Assembly: GCA_932521035.1 (NCBI GenBank)
Contig: OW051496.1
Location: 11,143,554-11,207,553 of the forward strand
Source: Oscheius dolichura
Taxonomy: Eukaryota; Nematoda; Chromadorea; Rhabditida; Rhabditidae
Direction of reading: 5' to 3'
DNA: 64,000 nucleotides
Shown here: positions 53,852 through 64,000 of the stretch, one piece after another
Layout of the letters: every line of letters begins with the position of its first letter
Numbering within the stretch: the first letter of the stretch is position 1
Position numbers and translations under genes: made by a program
The notes under the pieces: model-generated
Databases searched by the model: none
What the model was told of the DNA's origin: nothing
What the model saw: the letters and a program-made list of their open reading frames with translations, nothing else

Positions 53852-55418
53852 CAGTCCGGTCAAAAATGATATATCCACCCTATTTTTGGGGGCTAGAGCA
53901 CGGCCTTTAGACTTTTCGGAAAAACTGCAAGCGCCACTCGATTCCCCGACCTCAAAAACCCCTGAGGGAAAAAAACCACCAAGTGTGTGCCCGTTATGCT
54001 AAAGTTACGTCATTATTTCGAAAAACAGGCGGTCAAAAAAGATATATCCACCTGGCAGTTACCTCCGTTTTACGTCGTTCAACACGCAAAAACCATGCCA
54101 TGACCGTCAGAAATGGTTCCATTCTCACTTCATCATCATGGGTCACGGGAAGCAATTGTCTCCGGCAGAAAGAGCACAGATCGATGCTCTTCTTGTTGTC
54201 AGCACGTCTCGAAGGAAGATAGCGAAGATTCTCGGACGTACACACGGTGTCATCAACAACTACTGCAAGAATCCGACGGTGTATGGCACTCAGAAGTCCT
54301 CTGGTAGGCCGAAGAAGCTCTCTCCTCGTGATGACCGAGCTATCCAGCGCGCAGCAAGCAATAAGCAGATTTCTCTTCTCAGGATCAAGAGCAACCTCGG
54401 CCTCCAAGTGTCGAAAAACACCGTCAGAAATTCCTTATTGAGGACTGGAAATGTCGTGCGGAGGGTTATGAGAAAGGCACCGGCTCTGACAGCCGCGCAC
54501 AAGAAGAAACGGATCGATTTTGCTCTGTTCCATACCGCCCAGTTGACAAATTGGCTAAAGGTACCTCATTACTCATCAAAACACGGGATGCACGCTTCAG
54601 GTCATCTTCAGCGATGAAAAGAAATGGAACCTCGATGGCCCCGACGGCGATAGATCTTACTGGCACGACCTCCGAAAGGAGCCCCTTCTTTTTTCGAAGC
54701 GGGGTTTTGGAGGTGGAAGCGTCATGGTATGGGTAGGGTTCTGTTCCGACGGAACGGTTGGTCTGGAGTTCACAAGCTCCAGAATGAATTCTGCTGATTA
54801 TCAAGCGGTTCTCCAGAACCAACTCCTGCCCTACCTGAACACCAATGCCCAGCAGGGGTACGTGTTTCAGCACGACAACGCCTCCATTCACGGAGCCGTT
54901 CCACTAAACAGTGGTTAACGGCGAGGAACGTGACAGTGATGGACTGGCCTGCATGCAGTCCTGATCTGAACCCCGTGGAGAACCTTTTCGGGATTTTGGT
55001 CCGGCGGGTCTACGCAGGAGGGCGCCAGTATGCGACCGTCGCCGAGCTGAAGACCTCCATCCAACAGGAGTGGAACAAATTGGACGTAGCCCTGTTGAAA
55101 AAGTTGGCCGAGTCGATTCCTCGTCGCTTATTTGAAGTCGGAGCTCGCCAGGGAGCAATGACCGGTTATTGAGTGAGGGAATGTTGAATAAACCGTTGTT
55201 TTGTTACCTTTTGTTTGAGTGGATATATCTTTTTTGACCGCCTGTTTTTCGAAATAATGACGTAACTTTAGCATAACGGGCACACACTTGGTGGTTTTTT
55301 TCCCTCAGGGGTTTTTGAGGTCGGGGAATCGAGTGGCGCTTGCAGTTTTTCCGGAAAGTCTAAAGGCCGTGCTCTAGCCCTCAAAAATAGGGTGGATATA
55401 TCATTTTTGACCGGACTG
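53852..55418 (+). mobile_element. Tc1-like transposon 2 (1.57 kb), different family
   Basis: Inverted terminal repeats of about 200 bp (53852-54052 and 55219-55418) with outer ends CAGTCCGGTC / GACCGGACTG. Inner copies of GGTCAAAAAAGATATATCC lie at the inner edges, again an IR/DR layout. TA duplications are at 53850-53851 and 55419-55420. It lies 588 bp from transposon 1 but shares no terminal sequence with it. Confidence 0.95.
54138..55172 (+). pseudogene. Tc1-like DD34E transposase with a 40-nt intron and one frameshift
   Basis: Starts MGHGKQLSPAERAQIDALLV, then helix-turn-helix SRRKIAKILGRTHGVINNYC and SSGRPKKLSPRDDRA. Exon 1 (54138-54560) ends TNWLK. A GTACCT...CTTCAG intron of 40 nt joins in frame to VIFSDEKKWNLDGPDG with the first Asp. 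The second Asp is in FQHDNASIH; one base appears lost near 54892, after which SPDLNPVENLFG supplies the Glu. The expected spacing is 34 if that codon is counted. It ends ARQGAMTGY with TGA at 55170. The intron has the size typical of host introns. Confidence 0.9.
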
Positions 55419-55480
55419 TAGTAACCGGTCGGGAAATTTCGTTGTAGTTTTTGAAGTTGCTGTCTTGCTGACAGAGGGCA

Positions 55481-55870
55481 TTGGGAGTCTTCGATTCCTT
55501 TGCTGCTTTTGTCCTCAGCGTCTCCGGCCACTTCCTGAAAGTAGGCAAATTAACTCAATAAGAAGTAACAGAAGTAGCAGCAAATATAAATGAAACCGGC
55601 CAAAAAAGGAGCCAGGATCCGGACCACCATCCCCCAGAGCGAACGGAAGAAGCAACGGAACAGTAAAAAAGAGGTAACTGGCCAAGAAGATTCGCTGCAG
55701 CTGCTGAATTCGCCGTGCTACAGCATTCGGCTACTCCTGTTCCTCTTCTGTTGTCCTCCACGTCTCCGGCCACCCCCTGATAGTAGACAAATTAGCGCAA
55801 TAAAAAGTAGCAAGGGTAGCAGCAAATATAATAAAAACCGGCCAAAAAAGGGGGCCAGGACCCGTGTGCT
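55481..55870. repeat. Two-copy tandem duplication, about 240-bp period
   Basis: Segments around 55500-55615 and 55745-55860 share GTCTCCGGCCAC, AAATTA, AGTAGCAGCAAATATAA and CCGGCCAAAAAAGG in the same order. On the minus strand both encode MAGD(A/V)ED-like starts, which may be a duplicated small exon. Confidence 0.75.
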
Positions 55871-55919
55871 GCCTTTGCGCTCTTTAGGTGAATAAGTCTA
55901 TTATCTTAGGCATACTGTA

Positions 55920-56165
55920 ATGGAATGGATCGAGGCTATTGCAGCGAAAAAGCGCAAAGGCGGCGCTCTTCCCCCGAAAAATTACTGGCTTTTTTTTTGG
56001 TTTCCCGCTCAAGCGACGACGGTTAATTTTCCAGTTAAAGCTGTGCCTAACAAGGGAACCTTTTTAGTTTATTGTGGCTTTCCGCAACGAGACCTAGACC
56101 ATTTTGTAGCCCATCCAAAATTACCCTATAAACCGTTTTCCGTTTTCCCGAAATGGCAGATCTGA
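55920..56165 (+). CDS. Hypothetical 81-aa ORF
   Basis: MEWIEAIAAKKRKGGALPPK followed by aromatic-rich sequence (YWLFFWFPA). No family, no clear splice context; may be chance. Confidence 0.2.
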   Translation: MEWIEAIAAKKRKGGALPPKNYWLFFWFPAQATTVNFPVKAVPNKGTFLVYCGFPQRDLDHFVAHPKLPYKPFSVFPKWQI

Positions 56166-56252
56166 CGGCGTGGCACGCGTTTTCGTTTAACAGTCAAATT
56201 CGGAAAACTCATCAACCGCGCGGTAAACAATTCGTTGCAGCAATATCAAATT

Positions 56253-56334
56253 GTACAGATGGCCGAGTGGATAGTGCATCCGCTTACAAATTTTATTTTC
56301 TTTTTTTTTCTCTGGTTCGACTCCCCCAAGGGTC
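56253..56334 (+). other. tRNA-like relic with A- and B-box sequences
   Basis: TGGCCGAGTGG (56260-56270) equals the A-box consensus and GGTTCGACTCC (56314-56324) the B-box consensus, at a distance compatible with a tRNA. The acceptor and T stems do not pair beyond two base pairs, and the anticodon stem is lost to a T-rich stretch. A functional tRNA is excluded; a tRNA-derived relic or chance are both possible. Confidence 0.3.
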
Positions 56335-56918
56335 AAAGCGATTTTTGCTATTTTTTGTGATAGAAAATGATAAAATAATAACAATTTGAAGGAAGGGGAA
56401 CTTGCTCTTCATGCAAGAAAGCTTGCGGTATCCCTTGTGTGTGATGTATTGCCCTGGAGAGGCCACCGCTTACCTTGGGTATTTCCACTCGATTCATTAT
56501 CCCTCTCCAAGAGGTGAGAGAGGCGGCCAGCGCAGAAAGCACTAGAGTCCTCTGACCAGTAGTCAGAATATTCGTTCACTCGTTTCTTCCATACCGCGAT
56601 TAATTCAAACTGTACCGAGCAGAAACTAAATTCACCACAGACTAGACAAGGTTTTGAAATTTTATTTTGATAGTAGATAACCAAAACCACGTACAACCTG
56701 CTTGAGCAGCACCAGCAGACTTCTCCCAAAAATCAGATCCCCTTTGAACGAAGCCTACAAAAAAACTTGCACGTCCTATCTTCAGCTTCGTGTGACCGAT
56801 TTAACAAAACAAACTAGAAAAAAATTCCCAATAAAAACAAAGGGAGTTTGGCCAGATTCGCCGGTGAGCCATGTTCCCGACCGCTTCCGAAAAAAACACA
56901 AATTGGTGCCCCCGGAAA
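56335..56918. other. No gene seen before the tandem array
   Basis: Short frames only. Sequence changes abruptly into the 30-bp array near 56919. Confidence 0.5.
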
Positions 56919-59900
56919 TTGATGGAGGAACCCGTTAGCCCTAAAAAATTGATGGTAGAATCCGTTAGCCCTAAAAAATTGATGGAGGAACCCGTTAGCC
57001 CTAAAAAATTGATGGTAGAATCCGTTAGCCCTAAAAAATTGATGGAGGAACCCGCTAGCCCTAAAAAACTGATGGTAGAATCCGTTAGCCCTAAAAAATT
57101 GATGGTGGAATCCGTTAGCCCTAAAAAATTGATGGTAGAATCCGTTAGCCCTAAAAAATTGATGGTAGAATCCGTTAGCCCTAAAAAATTGATGGTAGAA
57201 TCCGTTAGCCCTAAAAAATTGATGGTAGAATCCGTTAGCCCTAAAAAATTGATGGTAGAATCCGTTAGCCCTAAAAATTTGATGGAGGAACCCGTTAGCC
57301 CTAAAAAATTGATGGTAGAATCCGTTAGCCCTAAAAAATTGATGGTAGAATCCGTTAGCCCTAAAAAATTGATGGAGGAACCCGTTAGCCCTAAAAAATT
57401 GATGGTAGAATCCGTTAGCCCTAAAAATTTGATGGAGGAACCCGTTAGCCCTAAAAAATTGATGGTAGAATCCGTTAGCCCTAAAAAATTGATGGTGGAA
57501 TCCGTTAGCCCTAAAAAATTGATGGTAGAATCCGTTAGCCCTAAAAAATTGATGGAGGAACCCGTTAGCCCTAAAAAATTGATGGTAGAATCCGTTAGCC
57601 CTAAAAAATTGATGGAGGAACCCGTTAGCCCTAAAAAATTGATGGTAGAATCCGTTAGCCCTAAAAAATTGATGGTGGAATCCGTTAGCCCTAAAAAATT
57701 GATGGTGGAATCCGTTAGCCCTAAAAAATTGATGGAGGAACCCGTTAGCCCTAAAAAATTGATGGTAGAATCCGTTAGCCCTAAAAAATTGATGGAGGAA
57801 CCCGTTAGCCCTAAAAAATTGATGGTAGAACCCGTTAGCCCTAAAAAATTGATGGAGGAACCCGTTAGCCCTAAAAAATTGATGGTAGAATCCGTTAGCC
57901 CTAAAAAATTGATGGTGGAATCCGTTAGCCCTAAAAAATTGATGGAGGAACCCGTTAGCCCTAAAAAATTGATGGTAGAATCCGTTAGCCCTAAAAAATT
58001 GATGGAGGAACCCGTTAGCCCTAAAAAATTGATGGAGGAACCCGTTAGCCCTAAAAATTTGATTGAAGAAAACGAGAGAAACGATTAGCACTAAAAATTT
58101 GATGGTAGAATCCGTTAGCCCTAAAAATTTGATGGTAGAATCCGTTAGCCCTAAAAAATTGATGGTGGAATCCGTTAGCCCTAAAAATTTGATGGTAGAA
58201 TCCGTTAGCCCTAAAAATTTGATGGTAGAATCCGTTAGCCCTAAAAAATTGATGGTAGAATCCGTTAGCCCTAAAAATTTGATGGTAGAATCCGTTAGCC
58301 CTAAAAAATTGATGGTGGAATCCGTTAGCCCTAAAAATTTGATGGTAGAATCCGTTAGCCCTAAAAATTTGATGGTAGAATCCGTTAGCCCTAAAAATTT
58401 GATGGTAGAATCCGTTAGCCCTAAAAATTTGATGGTAGAATCCGTTAGCCCTAAAAATTTGATGGTAGAATCCGTTAGCCCTAAAAAATTGATGGTGGAA
58501 TCCGTTAGCCCTAAAAAATTGATGGTGGAATCCGTTAGCCCTAAAAAATTGATGGAGGAACCCGTTAGCCCTAAAAAATTGATGGTAGAATCCGTTAGCC
58601 CTAAAAAATTGATGGAGGAACCCGTTAGCCCTAAAAAATTGATGGAGGAACCCGTTAGCCCTAAAAATTTGATTGAAGAAAACGAGAGAAACGATTAGCC
58701 CTAAAAATTTGATGGTAGAATCCGTTAGCCCTAAAAAATTGATGGTGGAATCCGTTAGCCCTAAAAATTTGATGGTAGAATCCGTTAGCCCTAAAAATTT
58801 GATGGTAGAATCCGTTAGCCCTAAAAAATTGATGGTAGAATCCGTTAGCCCTAAAAATTTGATGGTAGAATCCGTTAGCCCTAAAAAATTGATGGTGGAA
58901 TCCGTTAGCCCTAAAAATTTGATGGTAGAATCCGTTAGCCCTAAAAATTTGATGGTAGAATCCGTTAGCCCTAAAAATTTGATGGTAGAATCCGTTAGCC
59001 CTAAAAATTTGATGGTAGAATCCGTTAGCCCTAAAAATTTGATGGTAGAATCCGTTAGCCCTAAAAAATTGATGGTGGAATCCGTTAGCCCTAAAAATTT
59101 GATGGTAGAATCCGTTAGCCCTAAAAAATTGATGGTAGAATCCGTTAGCCCTAAAAAATTGATGGTAGAATCCGTTAGCCCTAAAAAATTGATGGTAGAA
59201 TCCGTTAGCCCTAAAAAATTGATGGAGGAACCCGTTAGCCCTAAAAAATTGATGGAGAAACCCGTTAGCCCTAAAAAATTGATGGTAGAATCCGTAAGCC
59301 CTAAAAAATTGATGGTGGAATCCGTTAGCCCTAAAAAATTGATGGTAGAATCCGTTAGCCCTAAAAAATTGATGGTAGAATCCGTTAGCCCTAAAAAATT
59401 GATGGTAGAATCCGTTAGCCCTAAAAATTTGATGGTAGAATCCGTTAGCCCTAAAAAATTGATGGTAGAATCCGTTAGCCCTAAAAAATTGATGGTAGAA
59501 TCCGTTAGCCCTAAAAAATTGATGGTAGAATCCGTTAGCCCTAAAAAATTGATGGAGGAACCCGTTAGCCCTAAAAAATTGATGGAGAAACCCGTTAGCC
59601 CTAAAAAATTGATGGTAGAATCCGTAAGCCCTAAAAAATTGATGGTGGAATCCGTTAGCCCTAAAAAATTGATGGAGAAACCCGTTAGCCCTAAAAAATT
59701 GATGGTAGAATCCGTAAGCCCAAAAAAATTGATGGTGGAATCCGTTAGCCCTAAAAAATTGATGGAGAAACCCGTTAGCCCTAAAAAATTGATGGAGAAA
59801 CCCGTTAGCCCTAAAAAATTGATGGTAGAATCCGTAAGCCCTAAAAAATTGATGGTAGAATCCGTTAGCCCTAAAAAATTGATGGAGGAACCCGTTAGCC

Positions 59901-62900
59901 CTAAAAAATTGATGGTAGAATCCGTTAGCCCTAAAAAATTGATGGAGGAACCCGTTAGCCCTAAAAAATTGATGGTAGAACCCGTTAGCCCTAAAAAATT
60001 GATGGAGGAACCCGTTAGCCCTAAAAAATTGATGGTAGAATCCGTTAGCCCTAAAAATTTGATGGAGGAACCCGTTAGCCCTAAAAAATTGATGGTAGAA
60101 TCCGTTAGCCCTAAAAAATTGATGGTAGAATCCGTTAGCCCTAAAAAATTGATGGAGGAACCCGTTAGCCCTAAAAAATTGATGGTAGAATCCGTTAGCC
60201 CTAAAAAATTGATGGTGGAATCCGTTAGCCCTAAAAAATTGATGGAGGAACCCGTTAGCCCTAAAAAATTGATGGTAGAATCCGTTAGCCCTAAAAAATT
60301 GATGGAGGAACCCGTTAGCCCTAAAAAATTGATGGAGGAACCCGTTAGCCCTAAAAATTTGATTGAAGAAAACGAGAGAAACGATTAGCACTAAAAATTT
60401 GATGGTAGAATCCGTTAGCCCTAAAAAATTGATGGTGGAATCCGTTAGCCCTAAAAATTTGATGGTAGAATCCGTTAGCCCTAAAAAATTGATGGTAGAA
60501 TCCGTTAGCCCTAAAAATTTGATGGTAGAATCCGTTAGCCCTAAAAATTTGATGGTAGAATCCGTTAGCCCTAAAAATTTGATGGTAGAATCCGTTAGCC
60601 CTAAAAAATTGATGGTGGAATCCGTTAGCCCTAAAAATTTGATGGTAGAATCCGTTAGCCCTAAAAAATTGATGGTAGAATCCGTTAGCCCTAAAAAATT
60701 GATGGTAGAATCCGTTAGCCCTAAAAAATTGATGGTAGAATCCGTTAGCCCTAAAAAATTGATGGAGAAACCCGTTAGCCCTAAAAAATTGATGGTAGAA
60801 TCCGTAAGCCCAAAAAAATTGATGGTGGAATCCGTTAGCCCTAAAAAATTGATGGAGAAACCCGTTAGCCCTAAAAAATTGATGGTAGAATCCGTTAGCC
60901 CTAAAAAATTGATGGTAGAATCCGTAAGCCCAAAAAAATTGATGGTGGAATCCGTTAGCCCTAAAAAATTGATGGAGAAACCCGTTAGCCCTAAAAAATT
61001 GATGGAGAAACCCGTTAGCCCTAAAAAATTGATGGTAGAATCCGTTAGCCCTAAAAAATTGATGGAGGAACCCGTTAGCCCTAAAAAATTGATGGTAGAA
61101 TCCGTTAGCCCTAAAAAATTGATGGTGGAATCCGTTAGCCCTAAAAAATTGATGGAGGAACCCGTTAGCCCTAAAAAATTGATGGTAGAATCCGTTAGCC
61201 CTAAAAAATTGATGGAGGAACCCGTTAGCCCTAAAAAATTGATGGTAGAACCCGTTAGCCCTAAAAAATTGATGGTGGAATCCGTTAGCCCTAAAAATTT
61301 GATGGTAGAATCCGTTAGCCCTAAAAAATTGATGGTGGAATCCGTTAGCCCTAAAAATTTGATGGTAGAATCCGTTAGCCCTAAAAAATTGATGGTAGAA
61401 TCCGTTAGCCCTAAAAATTTGATGGTAGAATCCGTTAGCCCTAAAAATTTGATGGTAGAATCCGTTAGCCCTAAAAATTTGATGGTAGAATCCGTTAGCC
61501 CTAAAAAATTGATGGTGGAATCCGTTAGCCCTAAAAATTTGATGGTAGAATCCGTTAGCCCTAAAAAATTGATGGTAGAATCCGTTAGCCCCAAAAAATT
61601 GATGGTAGAATCCGTTAGCCCTAAAAAATTGATGGTAGAATCCGTTAGCCCTAAAAAATTGATGGAGAAACCCGTTAGCCCTAAAAAATTGATGGTAGAA
61701 TCCGTTAGCCCTAAAAAATTGATGGTAGAATCCGTAAGCCCAAAAAAATTGATGGTGGAATCCGTTAGCCCTAAAAAATTGATGGAGAAACCCGTTAGCC
61801 CTAAAAAATTGATGGTAGAATCCGTTAGCCCTAAAAAATTGATGGTAGAATCCGTAAGCCCAAAAAAATTGATGGTGGAATCCGTTAGCCCTAAAAAATT
61901 GATGGAGGAACCCGTTAGCCCTAAAAAATTGATGGTAGAATCCGTAAGCCCTAAAAAATTGATGGTAGAATCCGTAAGCCCTAAAAAATTGATGGAGGAA
62001 CCCGTTAGCCCTAAAAAATTGATGGTAGAATCCGTTAGCCCAAAAAAATTGATGGTGGAATCCGTTAGCCCTAAAAAATTGATGGAGAAACCCGTTAGCC
62101 CTAAAAAATTGATGGAGAAACCCGTTAGCCCTAAAAAATTGATGGAGGAACCCGTTAGCCCTAAAAAATTGATGGTAGAACCCGTTAGCCCTAAAAAATT
62201 GATGGTAGAACCCGTTAGCCCTAAAAAATTGATGGAGGAACCCGTTAGCCCTAAAAAATTGATGGTAGAATCCGTTAGCCCTAAAAATTTGATGGAGGAA
62301 CCCGTTAGCCCTAAAAAATTGATGGTAGAATCCGTTAGCCCTAAAAAATTGATGGTAGAATCCGTTAGCCCTAAAAAATTGATGGAGGAACCCGTTAGCC
62401 CTAAAAAATTGATGGTAGAATCCGTTAGCCCTAAAAAATTGATGGAGGAACCCGTTAGCCCTCAAAAATTGATGGTAGAACCCGTTAGCCCTAAAAAATT
62501 GATGGAGGAACCCGTTAGCCCTAAAAAATTGATGGTAGAATCCGTAAGCCCTAAAAAATTGATGGTAGAATCCGTTAGCCCTAAAAAATTGATGGAGGAA
62601 CCCGTTAGCCCTAAAAAATTGATGGTAGAATCCGTTAGCCCTAAAAAATTGATGGTGGAATCCGTTAGCCCTAAAAATTTGATGGTAGAATCCGTTAGCC
62701 CTAAAAAATTGATGGTGGAATCCGTTAGCCCTAAAAATTTGATGGTAGAATCCGTTAGCCCTAAAAAATTGATGGTGGAATCCGTTAGCCCTAAAAATTT
62801 GATGGTAGAATCCGTTAGCCCTAAAAAATTGATGGTAGAATCCGTTAGCCCTAAAAATTTGATGGTAGAATCCGTTAGCCCTAAAAATTTGATGGTAGAA

Positions 62901-64000
62901 TCCGTTAGCCCTAAAAATTTGATGGTAGAATCCGTTAGCCCTAAAAAATTGATGGTGGAATCCGTTAGCCCTAAAAATTTGATGGTAGAATCCGTTAGCC
63001 CTAAAAAATTGATGGTAGAATCCGTTAGCCCTAAAAAATTGATGGTAGAATCCGTTAGCCCTAAAAAATTGATGGAGAAACCCGTTAGCCCTAAAAAATT
63101 GATGGTAGAATCCGTTAGCCCTAAAAAATTGATGGTAGAATCCGTAAGCCCAAAAAAATTGATGGTGGAATCCGTTAGCCCTAAAAAATTGATGGAGAAA
63201 CCCGTTAGCCCTAAAAAATTGATGGTAGAATCCGTTAGCCCTAAAAAATTGATGGTAGAATCCGTAAGCCCAAAAAAATTGATGGTGGAATCCGTTAGCC
63301 CTAAAAAATTGATGGAGAAACCCGTTAGCCCTAAAAAATTGATGGTAGAATCCGTAAGCCCTAAAAAATTGATGGTAGAATCCGTTAGCCCTAAAAAATT
63401 GATGGAGGAACCCGTTAGCCCTAAAAAATTGATGGTAGAATCCGTTAGCCCTAAAAAATTGATGGTGGAATCCGTTAGCCCTAAAAATTTGATGGAGGAA
63501 CCCGTTAGCCCTAAAAAATTGATGGTAGAATCCGTTAGCCCTAAAAAATTGATGGTAGAATCCGTTAGCCCTAAAAAATTGATGGAGGAACCCGTTAGCC
63601 CTAAAAAATTGATGGTAGAATCCGTTAGCCCTAAAAAATTGATGGTAGAATCCGTTAGCCCTAAAAATTTGATGGAGGAACCCGTTAGCCCTAAAAAATT
63701 GATGGTAGAATCCGTTAGCCCTAAAAAATTGATGGTAGAATCCGTTAGCCCTAAAAAATTGATGGTGGAATCCGTTAGCCCTAAAAAATTGATGGAGGAA
63801 CCCGTTAGCCCTAAAAAATTGATGGTAGAATCCGTTAGCCCTAAAAAATTGATGGAGGAACCCGTTAGCCCTAAAAAATTGATGGAGGAACCCGTTAGCC
63901 CTAAAAAATTGATGGTAGAATCCGTTAGCCCTAAAAAATTGATGGAGGAACCCGTTAGCCCTAAAAAATTGATGGAGGAACCCGTTAGCCCTAAAAAATT
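56919..64000. repeat. 30-bp tandem array, about 235 units, running off the window
   Basis: The invariant core of the unit is CCCTAAAAAATTGATGG. The segment that follows varies mainly between GTAGAATCC, GTGGAATCC, GAGGAACCC and GAGAAACCC, then GTTAG. A second variable site is AAAAAATT against AAAAATTT. The period is exactly 30 apart from three identical 40-bp units at about 58049-58088, 58659-58698 and 60349-60388. Since 30 is a multiple of three, long frames on both strands are automatic. The plus-strand frame encodes VESVSPKKLM / MEEPVSPKKL decapeptides and is stopped at each 40-bp unit (ENERND then stop). Confidence 0.97.

Noticed and set aside
56253..56334. Functional tRNA gene
   Set aside because: A and B boxes match, but acceptor, anticodon and T stems do not pair.
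56814..62465. Long minus-strand ORFs of RANGFYHQFF or GLTDSTINFL repeats as genes
   Set aside because: A period divisible by three makes such frames automatic. Variants change residues freely in these frames, and no start, splice or domain context supports them.
56919..64000. CRISPR array
   Set aside because: Units are contiguous 30-mers without unique spacers, in a eukaryotic context.
56919..64000. Telomeric array, because units contain CCCTAA
   Set aside because: The hexamer occurs once per 30 bp within a longer fixed unit and is never tandem. Subtelomeric origin cannot be judged from it.

Overview
This window is animal nuclear DNA. Nearly every recognisable gene is split by GT-AG introns, many of them only about 37-60 nt long with a TTTTAG or TTTCAG acceptor. 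The gene content is metazoan: a stomatin, a Trk-type receptor tyrosine kinase, a secreted thrombospondin type-1 repeat protein, PEX1, DNA ligase I, MED31, a Canopy protein and ribosomal protein eL28. Tiny introns, closely packed genes, a nested gene and two Tc1 elements suggest a small-bodied invertebrate with a compact genome. I cannot name the phylum from sequence alone.

Layout. 0.5-2.2 kb (+): a multi-pass transporter-like gene. 2.3-5.1 kb (-): a Gly/Pro-rich protein, a signal-peptide exon and stomatin. 5.2-8.9 kb: no supportable gene. 9.0-10.2 kb (-): mitochondrial 3-hydroxyacyl-CoA dehydrogenase (HADH) with seven exons. 10.6-11.7 kb: three diverged copies of a non-coding element with conserved hairpins. 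12.2-13.5 kb (+): a BTB/POZ gene and a truncated paralogue. 14.7-18.1 kb (+): a secreted TSP1 protein. 18.4-20.1 kb (-): a probable membrane protein. 21.1-26.5 kb (-): a Trk-like receptor. 26.6-28.7 kb (-): eL28 with a duplicated last exon. 29.4-35.8 kb (+): PEX1, carrying a whole antisense SEC14-like gene in one intron. 36.5-41.5 kb (+): a tight same-strand cluster of a coiled-coil protein, LIG1, MED31 and Canopy. 43.4-46.2 kb (-): an unrecognised acidic gene. 49.0-50.9 kb (-): a Lys-rich gene.

The 47-56 kb stretch is a patchwork of recent duplications. It holds an inverted, internally deleted copy of PEX1 sequence, a direct internally deleted copy of LIG1/Canopy exons, and an inverted copy of a basic N-terminal exon. 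It also holds two different Tc1-like DD34E elements; one sits in the LIG1/Canopy copy, and the undisturbed original supplies its exact empty site. From about 56.9 kb to the window edge there is only a 30-bp tandem array of roughly 235 units.

Three otherwise well-conserved reading frames (HADH, Canopy, the first transposase) are each broken by an apparent one-base change in or beside a homopolymer run. This may reflect consensus error rather than biology, so frameshift calls here should be treated with caution. No clear tRNA, rRNA or CRISPR array was found, and nothing in the window looks bacterial or viral.
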